Assembly: GCF_040954645.1 (NCBI RefSeq) | Contig: NC_092806.1 | Coordinates: forward strand, 147,464,429-147,528,428 | Reading direction: 5' to 3' | DNA from: Diabrotica undecimpunctata | Taxonomy: Eukaryota > Arthropoda > Insecta > Coleoptera > Chrysomelidae | Length of the DNA stretch: 64,000 nucleotides | Part shown: positions 10,120 to 20,404 of the stretch, piece by piece | How the letters are laid out: each line of letters opens with the position of its first letter | How positions within the stretch are numbered: position 1 is the stretch's first letter | The notes under the pieces: generated by a model | Database searches by the model: none | The model's input: the letters and a program-made list of their open reading frames with translations, nothing else | What the model was told of the DNA's origin: nothing | Program-made: the position numbers and the translations under genes

Positions 10120-12300
10120 TGTCATAATTGCTTTATTCTTCTTGTTGTAGCGCCTATCTGTTTCGGATGTTGGCGATCATCATGGCAATCTGTATTTTGC
10201 AAACTGCGGCTCTGAAAAGATTTGTGGTTGTTGTGTTGAACCACGTACGTAGATTTTTCAGCCAGGAAATTCTTCGCCTTCCTGGTCCTCGTTTTCCTTC
10301 TACTTTTCCTTGAAGAATTCATTGCAGCAACCCATATCTTTCGCTGTTCCTCATGATGTGACCGAGGTATTCAATTTGGCTGTTTTTATTGTGGTTAACA
10401 ACCCTTTTCCTTTTTGCATTCTTAATAAAACTTTCTGGTTAGTAACGTGGTTGGTATAGAATGTCTTTAGGATTCAACGATAAAGCCACATTTCGAAAGC
10501 CTCAATTTTCTTACAGGTAGTGTCTGTGAGAGTCCACGACTTAACTCCGTACGACAGTATAGGAAAGATATAACATCGTAGTAACCTGATTCTTATATAT
10601 ACTGATAAATCGTGCCATTTGAATAGCTTAGCCATTTTTTGAAATGCAGATCTTGCTTTCTCTATCCTATATTTTATTTCTAGGAAATGGCCCCAATTTT
10701 CATTGACATTCGTACCAAGGTAGGTGGATGTTTTTACTTGTTCTATTGGTTGACCATTCACACTGATTCTTTCAATTTGCTGTTCCTTCTTAGAGATCAT
10801 CATACATTTTGTTTTCTTGTGTTCAGTGAAAGTCCATATCTCTGACTCACTTCTGTGATTCTATTTATTAACTCCTGGAGGGTTTCATGACTGTTAGCGA
10901 ATACCACCGTGTCATCGGCGTATCTGATGTTATTGATACATTCTCCGTTAATTCGAATTCCGGCTTCAACATCTTCTACTGCTTCTTGAAAGATTTCCTC
11001 AGAGTATATTGTTATATTTTTATTAGTCTAATTTATTAAAGTATTTATTACTAATTTATCTTACACAAACAATTATATAATACGGGCGTTACATTTTAAC
11101 AGCGGCGCGATCTTCAAAAATTAACTAACTGTTCCTCCAAATAAAATGTCTCATTTATATATAAAATGCCTTCATCTAGAAGGATCTGGCCATGAGTCGA
11201 TGACCTTCCACCCATTAGACGACAAGGTGACTCATAGACTGGTCTTTCGCCGAAGGGACCAGAGGTTTCTGCCGGCAGGTAAACAAGTCTCGCCGAAATG
11301 AATAGAACAGAAAAGATATTAGCAATAAATATGTTTATGGTTTTGAGTCATATGACACGTGATTATTTATCGTAACAATATGTTAAGCAGCAGGGGTGAT
11401 AGTATACATGCCTGTCGGACCCCACGTTTGATTTTTATATCGTCGGATTCTCCTGTCTCTGTAAGGATAGACGATGTTTGATTCCGGTAAAAATTGCTAA
11501 TAATTCTTAGATCACAGGTGTTTATTTCAATGCTTGTTAATATCTCTATCAGCTTGTCTTATTTTACTGTATCAAATGCTTTATGATAATCAATGAAGCA
11601 TGCATAAATATCGCAATTCACACTTGTATACTAAAGAGAGCCTCTCTCGTACCCACGGCATTCCGAAAACCAAACTGTGTACGGCTAATTTTTTCTTCGC
11701 GTAGTCTATATATCCTTTGATGTATGATTTTTAGAAATAACTTTAAAATGTGATTCATTAAACTGATGGTCCGGAAATCATTGCATGATACGGATTTTGT
11801 TTTCTTTGGTAGAGCAATAACGTTGACTTCAGCCATGATCTTGGTATTACTCCGTTTAAATATATGTCATTGAATATTTTTGTTAGTAGTTAATTATCGT
11901 CGGTGTTAAATAGCTTTATAAGTTCTGCATAAGCATTGTCAGGTCCAGGAGCTTTGCCATCTTTTAGTTGTGATATTGCTTTTTTCACTGCATCTGATGT
12001 GATTGGTAAGTAGTTATTACATATGTAGGACGGAGGTTGTTCGGACCTATTATCATCAAAGAGTTTTTGTATATATTTGGCCCATATGCATTTTTCTTGA
12101 TTTTTATTTGTGATGATGTTCCCCTATTGATCTTGCAGATTGATTGTAAATCAGCTGCTTATTTTACCTTTTTATGCATATTAAATGCATCGTTTTTTTG
12201 TTCCAACAACTCTATCTCTTCACACTATGTTTTTAAATAATTTTCTTTGGCCTTTCGTATTTCAGTTCTTATTTGTCTCTGAATATTTTTTTAAAAACTT
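10120..12300 (-). mobile_element. RTE-like LINE, reverse transcriptase part, interrupted by a solo LTR
   Basis: Read on the reverse strand from about 12190: EKCIWAKYIQKLFDDN, AISQLKDGKAPGPDNAYAEL, FRTISLMNHILKLFLK, FGFRNAVGTREALF, ACILSPLLLNIYSEEIF, NNIRYADDTVVFANS (YADD active site), TSTYLGTNVNENW, KKIEAFEMWLYR and, near 10130-10300, GRRRISWLKNL-type 3' sequence followed by a cttctt tail. The RT motifs are in the usual order, but frameshifts and stops are frequent. The endonuclease domain is absent, so it is 5'-truncated. The frame is broken at 11010-11377 by an inserted LTR and rejoins exactly when that LTR and one 4-bp duplication are removed. Confidence 0.85.
11010..11377. mobile_element. 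Solo LTR with 4-bp target duplication
   Basis: A 368-bp block begins TGTTATAT and ends CGTAACA, so its ends are the TG...CA of an LTR with a 5-bp inverted end (TGTTA/TAACA). It is flanked by ATAT on both sides (11006-11009 and 11378-11381). Removing it with one ATAT restores the LINE frame LSPLLLNIYSEEIF. No internal retroelement sequence, primer site or second LTR is present, which is what LTR-LTR recombination leaves. A 4-bp duplication suits a Ty3/Gypsy-type element, but the family is not proven. Confidence 0.85.
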
Positions 12301-12403
12301 TTCCTCTTATCTTAATTTTTTATAAGATGTTCTTTTCCGAGCATTTCGCCTTGATTAAAGTGTAATAGTTATAGTTATATACAAAAATCATCGATTTCAC
12401 GGC

Positions 12404-14649
12404 AAAATGTTTCGCAGATATCTGAAGCTTTTAAGACATAGGTGGGGGTTACTAGATGACGAATAGATAAAAAGATACTCCTATTTTTACCTTGCGTTTT
12501 TTTTAAACAATAATTTATGGTCAGAATTTGATTTTTTATCTATAAGTTTTTTCCCTTATAATTTAAATAAACAATATTTATACCATTTTTTTATATCAAG
12601 AGTATCTTTATTTTCCTGTTTTTCAATTAAAATTGATAAATAATTTACGGAGATATTTGCAAAAAAGAAGTTTTTTTGCACTAATTTATAAATTTAATTA
12701 ATTTTTTAATTATTAAAATAAAATGTTATTAATACATTTCAACATTGAGGAATTACCGTCCTTTAAATTTGTGCAAAATTTCCCCCCGATCGGTCAAATA
12801 GTTTAAAAGTTATTCAATTTGTTTATCCCTGGGACTAATTATTTAAACCATTGAACTTGCCCTATAAATGATGCTAGACACATTTAACAAATTTCATAGG
12901 ATTCTGTAAGACTTATACTATCTCAGAAGTTAAATGAATATTGAGTTTTCATCGAAATTATTTACAAAATAAACGTTTGAAAAAGGGGTATGTTTTTTAC
13001 TTATAAACAATTGTAATAACTTCTATATTTTTCAAGCTACAGACTTGTACGTACAACCATTAGATAGCTGGTAAAAAGACTCACATTTAACAAAAAAAAA
13101 AATAAACCTTCTATGAACAATAGGAACGAAGTTAGCGACAATATTTTTGTTAATTATATCTCCATTGTTTATAAATATTAAGAAGTAAAATTTGCACAAA
13201 TTTTGAATAAAAATCTAAACTTGATATTAAATTTTATAGCTATAAAATTTATCCAATTTTTCGAAACTTAAAACCTTTCGAAACGAAGTTACTTTCGAAA
13301 GATCGACATAGGAAAGTGGAGAGGAAACTGTTTTAGCTCCTCGCTGTAAAATTTAATATTATGGTTACGGATTTATCATTCAAAAGCTCCAACAGTTCTG
13401 TAGGAATTTCATCAGGTCCATTTGCTTTTCCATTTTTAGCGTTTCTTATTGCGTATTCTACTTCTTCTTTCAATATGTCTGGCCCAGTTGCATTGATTAT
13501 CTGAGTTAAGTTGTTTCTATCATCTTCAAATAATTCATTCAGGTGTTCTGTCCATCTTTTTATTTTATTCTCTAGATCTACAATAAGATTTCCATCTTTG
13601 TCTTTAAGTTTACCTATTTGGCATTTCTTTATGCTTCCTGTTAAAAAGTACGCATCGTACTTTTTCTCATAGGTTTCCATTTCTTCACATTGTTCTTTAA
13701 TCCACTCCTCTTTGGCTTCTTTTATTCTCTTTTTTATGCGTTTATTTATTTCTTTGTATTTGTCTGGGTAATTCTTCATCTTTCTTCTTTGTTCCATCAA
13801 GTCTAGTATATCTTCTGTCATCCACCCCTTATTCTTTGTTGTTGTTTTTGTAAGATGTTTCTTTCCTGCTGTTTGTATAGCTGTATTTATGTACTTTAAT
13901 TTTTGGTTAACGTTGCTTGTATCGTTAAGTTGTTGCTGCACTGAACGGAGGTTTTCATTTATTTCTTCTCCTGTTTCTTGTCGTATATTTTTGTTTCTAA
14001 GTTTATTTAAATCTAGTGCCTTTCTGTGTGGTCTTCTAATCTTTTTTGGTCTCGCCTCTATCACAGTAACTACTGGATTATGATCTGAGCCTATATCAGC
14101 TCCTGAGTACGTCTTAGTACATTTAACAGCATTATGATACCTCCTTGCTATTATAATGTAGTCTATTTGATTTCTCACTATTTTTTCTTTGGTATGTTGT
14201 GGAGATGTCCATGTATATAACCGTCGAGGAGGTAATTGGAAAAAGGTATTTGTTATTACGAAGTCTTCACTTTGGCAAAATTGAAACAATCGATCTCCTA
14301 TGTCATTTCTGTTTCCAAGCCCATATTTTCCTACTTGTTCTCCTACCTTACCTTGACCCACCTTGGCATTAAGATCGCCCATTAATATGTTAATGTATGG
14401 AAAGACTGACTTAATAAGTGAAGACAAACAACCTGCAACAAAAAGCTTAAATATTGTTTATTTAAATGACATAAATATTGTTTATTTAAAATGTAAGGAA
14501 AAAAATTTATAGACAAAAAATCAAATTATGACCATAAATTATTGCTTAAAAAAAACGCAAGGTAAAACTAGGAGTATCTTTTCATCTATTCATCATCTAG
14601 TATCCCCCACCTATGTCTTAAAAGCTTCAGATATCTGCGAAACATTTTT
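12404..14649. mobile_element. Inverted-repeat DNA element (~2.25 kb) with LINE cargo
   Basis: The first ~185 bp (12404-12590) and the last ~185 bp (14466-14649) are inverted copies of each other at roughly 90 percent identity; both outer ends read aaatgtttcgcagatatctg. Between them, 12590-13340 is AT-rich non-coding sequence of the kind common inside non-autonomous insect DNA transposons, and 13345-14420 is an internal LINE segment. No transposase was found, so the element would be non-autonomous. A target duplication could not be fixed, so the outer ends are approximate. Confidence 0.75.
13345..14420 (-). mobile_element. RTE-like LINE internal segment (endonuclease end to RT start)
   Basis: An open frame of about 360 codons reads INILMGDLNAKVGQGKVGEQ, QIDYIIIARRYHNAV and GADIGSDHNPVVTV (the Asp, Asn and His of a GDLN/SDH endonuclease C-terminal half), a lysine-rich linker, then EVEYAIRNAKNGKANGPDEI, the start of the RT domain. 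It stops abruptly after KSVTIILN; the related copy at 20405-23030 continues there with HLFNTIYSTG. Both ends of the LINE are missing and the piece has no stops, unlike the heavily mutated related copy. It lies wholly between the two inverted repeats of the surrounding element. Confidence 0.85.
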
Positions 14650-15612
14650 CCACCTTTTTTTTTTAACCAGACTGGGCTATTAGCGGTTACCGCTCCGCTA
14701 TTAACCTTGTTTTGTTAAAGCGGGTTTTTGTAAACAAAAAAAACTTCTAATACGCCAGCGTTTTTTAAATACCAAAGCTGTAACATTATGTTTCCATTTA
14801 TTATCATTCGATAGACTAATAGTTTTATATCATTTTACTATTTTTTTGGAATTGTATTTTTAATGCCCATTATAATATATTACGAGCAAAAGATATTTTT
14901 TATATTAAAAGAAAATTTATTTACCGATAATTTCTTTTCCAGTTACCGTGACATTACCCGATATAAAAATCATAACATCATCATGAACGATTAGTATTGT
15001 TTTTAAAACAATTTCCATTTTCGTCCTTAGTTGTTGTTTCTTGTTGTTTTTTTGAGATATTTTTTAGAAATTTAATATTATTTTGATTTTCATTGCTAGT
15101 TTTTGTCTATTAGATGTACACTTAATATATCTTATATCTTTCATCTCTAACGCCTTCCATATTTATTTTTGTCTTTATGTCTATGCGAAGTTGGCTTTCC
15201 TAATTACTTTGTAAATTCCAGATTTTAATTAGGTCATTTAAACGTAACCTAACGTAACATTTAAAGTAGAATAATTTAATTTATTATTTTTGTTTCCATT
15301 AATAGTGGAGTAATTAGTTCATGTCTAAAGATCAATCCAGGCACGGTCCATTGGAGCAACACATATCTAATTCCCAAGCTATCTTCCACCACTCCCCTTT
15401 GCAGACATTTAACGAAAGGGGAGGCTGTACTAATTTTTACTTTCGACGCCCTGGATAGTGAAGCATCTTCTGATACAATGTGTGGTTAGGTCTTCTAATT
15501 TTAGGGGTAGCTTGAAGAGCTTTACTCCCTTTAAGTGATTGAATTTTTGACTTAACTTGAAGAGGCATGTCTACTATATGTTGATATAAGGTTGAATGCT
15601 CGAATAAATAAA
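14650..15612. other. No recognised gene
   Basis: AT-rich sequence without domain-bearing ORFs. The reverse strand at 15340-15560 gives short protein-like stretches (ATPKIRRPNHTLYQ, LNVCKGEWWKIAWELD) that might be a transposon relic, but I cannot name it. Confidence 0.35.
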
Positions 15613-15842
15613 CTTTGAAAAATTAAAGGCAAATATCGAGCACAAATTTTAAACTGTTTGTCCTTGTTTTAGTGTAGTGTTATATACAATTTATGTTTAA
15701 TTTCATGTTTATTACATTCTGCGCTTGCTGGATAGCCCAAATTTGACGAAATGCCCCTGATGATGCTGTAGAAAGCGAAAGTACTTGGGCAAGATTTGAT
15801 TATTAAAATTGTGCTCGATATTTGCCGTTAATTTTTCAAAGT
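15613..15842. mobile_element. Small MITE with ~38-bp inverted ends
   Basis: The left end ctttgaaaaattaaaggcaa is repeated inverted at 15804-15842 with one or two changes, and the match continues through atatcgagcacaa. The 230-bp body contains gatgatgctgtagaaagcga, a motif often seen near insect retroelement ends. No ORF. Confidence 0.65.
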
Positions 15843-16610
15843 TCTACTATATGTGTTCCAGACAGCGAGCCGTCAACCTAGATCGGTCTTGCTGTCCGGA
15901 TAGTGAGTGTTCGGTCACTTAGCTGTCGAATTGTCTAAATAATTATTGTTCTCCTCATCTCCTCGTCAGTATACAAGGTCGGTCCATCGAGTTCACGCCT
16001 GTCGGTACGTGACCTCGGTGCTCAGCTCTCGAGTTCTAGGTTTTTTGGACCTACCTGAACGGTTTCTCTGTTGTCTTTTTTCCTCTGAGGGACGTTTTTG
16101 TTCTAAGAAAAGAACGCTGACATGTAAACAAATTTCTCAGTTGTCTAGAGTGCTCTCGATACGTGGCGTCATCTACTTTAGATGACAAAAATATATACCA
16201 CTGTGTGTCTTTGAGCTACGTACGAATTATGTACCATAATGCATAAATGTATGGTTTTTTTCGCTTAAATACTTAACTTTCGCTTTGGCTGTCTGTCTTC
16301 GGTTCTGGCTCTACTTGATAAGTTCTTAACAAAGTCGAAACATATATGGCAGAGTGAAAAAATATAAACTTTTAGAGAGAAATGACAGTAATTTATGCTT
16401 TCTAGTGCTTAATATACGAAGACCATGGGAAAATACCTTTATAAGTCACATTTTTGGTTTTGTTTAGAACATTTTTAAAGTTTAGAACTCTGTTATTATG
16501 TTGAAATAAGTCTTACAATTAATAGTAATAAAAAGAAAAAATTGATATATTGACTGTTGGTTTACGTTTTAGTTTTTTTAATTTATCTATCTCTATCTAT
16601 ATAAGGATTT
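15843..16610. other. No recognised gene; slightly GC-richer block
   Basis: 15860-16200 is less AT-rich than its surroundings and carries an 80-codon forward ORF (15946-16185) without a recognisable domain. It could be an untranslated region or an LTR fragment, but no second copy was found to test that. Confidence 0.3.
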
Positions 16611-16619
16611 TTACAGCTG

Positions 16620-17590
16620 TCGCCGCCTTCCTTCTTTCAGCCAACGTCTCCAGTCCTTTCAATTCTGCCATTCTCCATCTCTAAGGTCTCGTTTTTCCAT
16701 GGCCTCGTCCACTTCATCCCTCCATGATCTTCGGGGTCTACCTCTTTTCCTCCTTCCTATTGGGCTCCAATCCGAAATCTTTGCTATCCACCTTGTATGA
16801 TCTATTTTTCTTACATGTCCATACCAAATTAAACGTTTTTCTTCGATGTAGCTGAGTATATCTTGTTCTACTGCCATTCTTCGTTTTATCTCCTCATTTC
16901 TGATGCGATCCATTTTTGTCACTCTGCACCTTCTTCTCATAAACTCCATTTTAGTTGCTGTTATTTTGGACCTGTTTCGTTTATTTATTACCCAATTCTC
17001 TGCTCCATAGGTCATTATACTGCGTATCAAGGTGTTATAAATTTTCTTCTTTGTATTTCTGGTAATCTGTCTATCCCACAGTACCCCGTTCATTTGTTTA
17101 ATACATGTTCTTGTCTCTGCTAATCTGCTGGTTATCTCTTGCTCGGTGGTTCCATTTTTTGAGAGTATGAATCCTAAATATTTGAATTTGACAGTGCCGT
17201 TAATTTCCCTATTATCGTCCATTTCCAAGTTTCTCACTGGTTCTTGCTCTGTTGTTAAATATTCGGTCTTTTCTAGATTTATTTTCAGTCCATTTTTTGT
17301 GTATTCCTTTTCTAATTTTCGGAGCATGTAGCACAGATCTTCTTCATCTTGAGCCGTTACCACTTGGTCATCTGCAAAGCTTAATGTGTACACGAAGTTG
17401 TCCCGGATTGGTATTCCCATCCCTTTACATTTCCTTTTCCAAGGTTTTAATATTTGTTCGAGGAATATCTTAAACACTGTCGGAGATGTAGAGCATCCCT
17501 GCAATAACCCTTTTGTGGTCTTAAATTCGTTGGAGTATTTATTGCCAGTTTTAACTCTTACCTTGTTGTTTTCATTTAGGTATATTGCAT
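16620..17590 (-). mobile_element. RTE-like LINE, RT C-terminal half
   Basis: A long open frame starts inside the RT domain: KGLLQGCSTSPTVFKIFLEQ, YTLSFADDQVVTAQDEED (FADD catalytic box), VKFKYLGFILSKNGTTEQEI, IMTYGAENWVINKRNRSK, RIRNEEIKRRMAVEQDI, KRLIWYGHVRKIDHTRWI and [19 protein letters not shown], ending just after a stop at 16659. The 281-codon frame is unbroken, so this insertion is fairly young although 5'-truncated at about 17590. Upstream RT motifs and endonuclease are absent. Confidence 0.85.
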
Positions 17591-17639
17591 ATTATTGGTA
17601 TTAATTGTTTTTTATTCGTCTACTTGGACTTAACAAGTT

Positions 17640-18485
17640 TTTCCCCTGTAAAGAAGGACTTACCAAGTTCTTTTCCTATAAAATCATGGAAAATATATTT
17701 TTACTGTAAAAAGTATCAAATGATATATTGTCTTTTACAATATAATTCCAGTTTTCCAGTTTCTTCAATACATTGTCATAGTTTATTTCTTGTTTTTGGC
17801 TGTAAGGTTGTCATAATAGGCCTTAGCTTTAATGCTAAAAAAATCTTTAAGAGACTCGAGGTATTTTAACTTCTCCATAGTAATAGGCAGCAACTCTGTA
17901 AAAAATAGAAACGGCGCAGAAAGTGTTAAACAGTCAGATTTTTCAGAACATTCATACTGACTACATTTTTTTTTTAATTTTATAAAAAATTTAATTTTTA
18001 ATTGATTGTTAGAATGATATTGAACACCAACTTGTATAAGCAGAATCAAGAAGTAGCATCTCACCTTCTTTTAAGTTTTTGATTTGCTCTATAACCAGTT
18101 TTCTCTAAATTTTTTGGCTTGATGTAACTTTTATGTAACTATTATGTCAATGGGAATGATAGCTGGTGTTCTTTCTTCTTTTTATTCTTTTTCAAAGCCA
18201 GTTGTTCCCATGCGCCGTTAAAAGATGTTCTGAGCCTTATTAAAACTGTATGTGAGTTTTTAAACAAAATTTCTCGGATAGGTCTGGTTGAGGACACTTT
18301 CTTTTCATAGACGAAGTCTAAGAACGCTGTCCAAGACTTATTAATTGTGGGCTCATCTTCTACTTCTACAACTACAAAAGGTATAGGCTTAATTCTGGAA
18401 CGCTTACTCCCATGGCACTAATCATCCGGAATCTCACACCTAGACTTTTTCTTGATTAAAGCTGCATTTTTAGGATCCAGGATAA

Positions 18486-18576
<91 letters not shown>

Positions 18577-19570
18577 GAAGAGAAATGAACAAATCTCGTC
18601 TGCACTTTTCTTTCCAACATTTTCTGGATAGATATTAAAAAAGCTCTCACTACTTGAAAGCACATGTATATTAAACATATACACAAATAATTGCCCTTTA
18701 AAGTAGACATCGTTGGTTTCAATTTTAGGGCATGAAAAATTCCTGCTATAATCTATAGTAATAGCTTCTATTTTTGACGATTTCATAGCATTTTGTCAAG
18801 CATTCCTCTTTCTGTCATAAAAAGTTGCTTGTTTTCCAAAGTGAAGTTTTTGTTTAGTTTTAAGTGCTTTCAGTTCTTGACTAAGCTTGCATTTGTGCAT
18901 CTTTGCAATCTCTTTTCTCGTTTATTTTTAAACTTAATGTTTTCTTTTCCGCAGTATACCTATAACATGTGCTACAAGTATCCAATATCAGATATCCAAA
19001 TCCAATGTTTAACTCAAGAATAAAAATAAACTTATGTTCATATTTTTTATAATAGATTGTCTTTCATGTTTAGAGAATTAATTAAAACATTTCTTATCAC
19101 ATTTACAAGCTTCGCCAGTTGCATGAGAATGTAATTTTAGTTTGTTTGAATCATCTTGCATCCTCCCAAAGCTTTCCCTTTTCTCAGAGTTTTTCCCACA
19201 AGCTAAAGGTAATTGATCACTCGAACACTCACCCATATATGCCATGATTATTTTGATTATCCGAAAAGTATCAAATGTTGTAAATAATCACTTTCACTTT
19301 AAAATAAAACAAACTAAGCACTAACATAATCTGTGAAACACAGAAACTGCAGAAATCTTGTTACCCAATATCGTATGCCATTGTTTCCAACTGCTAGGAT
19401 TACCTGGACTTATCAACGTTTCCCCTATTTGGAATGGATATGTCAAGTTCTTTTCCTGTATAGGGTTTTTTAAACACTTATATCTTTTGACTTGTCGAGT
19501 TATTACTCTGTATTGTGGTACTCTTAAAACTTTAAAAATAATAAAATCATCCAAGTACTACAAAATTTGA
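17640..19570 (-). pseudogene. DUF7869-like transposon-type gene, decayed
   Basis: The reverse strand has scattered blocks of one protein: KLHSHATGEACKCDKKCF (19080-19150), KLSQELKALKTKQKLHFGK (18800-18900), ITIDYSRNFSCPKIETNDVY and VYMFNIHVLSSSESFFNIYP with KKSADEICSFLFHY (18575-18786), then LPITMEKLKYLESLKDFF and KAKAYYDNL (17783-17870). This order resembles the widespread insect family containing DUF7869, thought to be domesticated or transposon-derived. After SFLFHY the frame runs into an (AT)n repeat at 18490-18574, and stops and frameshifts separate the blocks. A further piece, 19321-19554 (FKVLRVPQYRVITRQVKRYK), may be a second partial copy. Family naming is from memory. Confidence 0.55.
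18490..18574. repeat. (AT)n microsatellite
   Basis: About 84 bp of AT dinucleotides inside the DUF7869-like relic; it creates false TyrIle-repeat ORFs on the reverse strand. Confidence 0.95.
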
Positions 19571-19700
19571 TAACAACATCCCAGCAAAATAACATAAACG
19601 TTAAACAAATAACAATAAAATGATTTAACATAAACAAATTGGTCCATTCAAATATTATATTTTACTAATTTTTATCTACATACTAATACGAGTACAACGT

Positions 19701-19879
19701 TTATTCTACAAAATAGTACGCCCAATATCCGATGTTAAATAATAAAAACATTACAGGAAACACGATTCTTGAATACTTGTCGATCACATTGACGTTTCTA
19801 ATTTTTGGTAAGGACGGTTTGAGAATTGATGCTGCTTTTCTTAGCGCATTTATAACTTTTCTTTGATTTACAACATTTC
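19701..19879 (-). CDS. Lcch3: LCCH3-like GABA-receptor subunit, last exon (TM4 and stop)
   Basis: After the acceptor ATTTTTAG at 19880, two bases complete a Gly codon with the G that ends the previous exon. The exon reads NVVNQRKVINALRKAAS, LPKIRNVNVIDKYSRIVFP, then TM4 (VMFLLFNIGYWAYYFVE) and TAA at 19701-19703. The IDKYSRIVFP box before TM4 is a hallmark of Cys-loop chloride-channel-type subunits. It is the 3' coding end of the seven-exon gene on this strand. The preceding intron (19880-23485) contains an RTE copy and a Sailor-like fragment. Confidence 0.9.
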
Positions 19880-19884
19880 CTAAA

Positions 19885-20365
19885 AATAAAAAAAAATAAA
19901 TACGTAATAAATAAGCGTTGATAAAGTTAAATTAATGTGTTAGTGGCAAAACTATAATTGCATTGCTCTATAATTTTTTTACAAAATACAAATATTTTGT
20001 ATTTAAAAAATTAATGGGAAAATCCCAGTAGTTGGCTGTATACCATCGTTTAAAAATATACAGAAGTTAAAACACTTCACCATTGTATTTAGGTAGGTAT
20101 ATAAAAACATACAGTTAAAACTTTTACAAGTGTCGTCAAAATTTATACAGTATCATAACGTTTTCGATCTAATCAAATCATCTTCAGTACCTTATGTACT
20201 TGAAGCTAACAATGAATTTGTGGCTATGGCATTCATATATGGGTTTACATTTTTTCAAAATTAAATTATATTTTGACTTTAGGTCGATGACATTGGATAA
20301 AATTTAATACTTGAGGAGCTACATGTCTCCCTGCTCGGTTTTTAACACGTGGTTCTTGTCAATTA
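19885..20365. other. Intron sequence, no feature apart from a retroelement-like motif
   Basis: Part of the last LCCH3 intron. At about 20158-20205 the text cgttttcgatctaatcaaat with catcttcagt resembles motifs near ends of insect Penelope-type or other retroelements, but no coding sequence accompanies it. Confidence 0.35.
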
Positions 20366-20400
20366 AGACGACACAGACCAACAGTTGGTCTGTGTCGTCT
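20366..20400. repeat. 35-nt near-perfect hairpin
   Basis: A 17-base arm (agacgacacagaccaac) is followed by one base and its exact reverse complement. It lies immediately upstream of the LINE copy that starts at about 20405, so it may belong to the 5' end of that LINE or mark the insertion junction. Confidence 0.9.
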
Positions 20401-20404
20401 GGCA

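Noticed and set aside
15946..16185. 79-codon forward ORF
   Set aside because: No recognisable domain; composition suggests untranslated or LTR-type sequence, but there is no second copy to support that.
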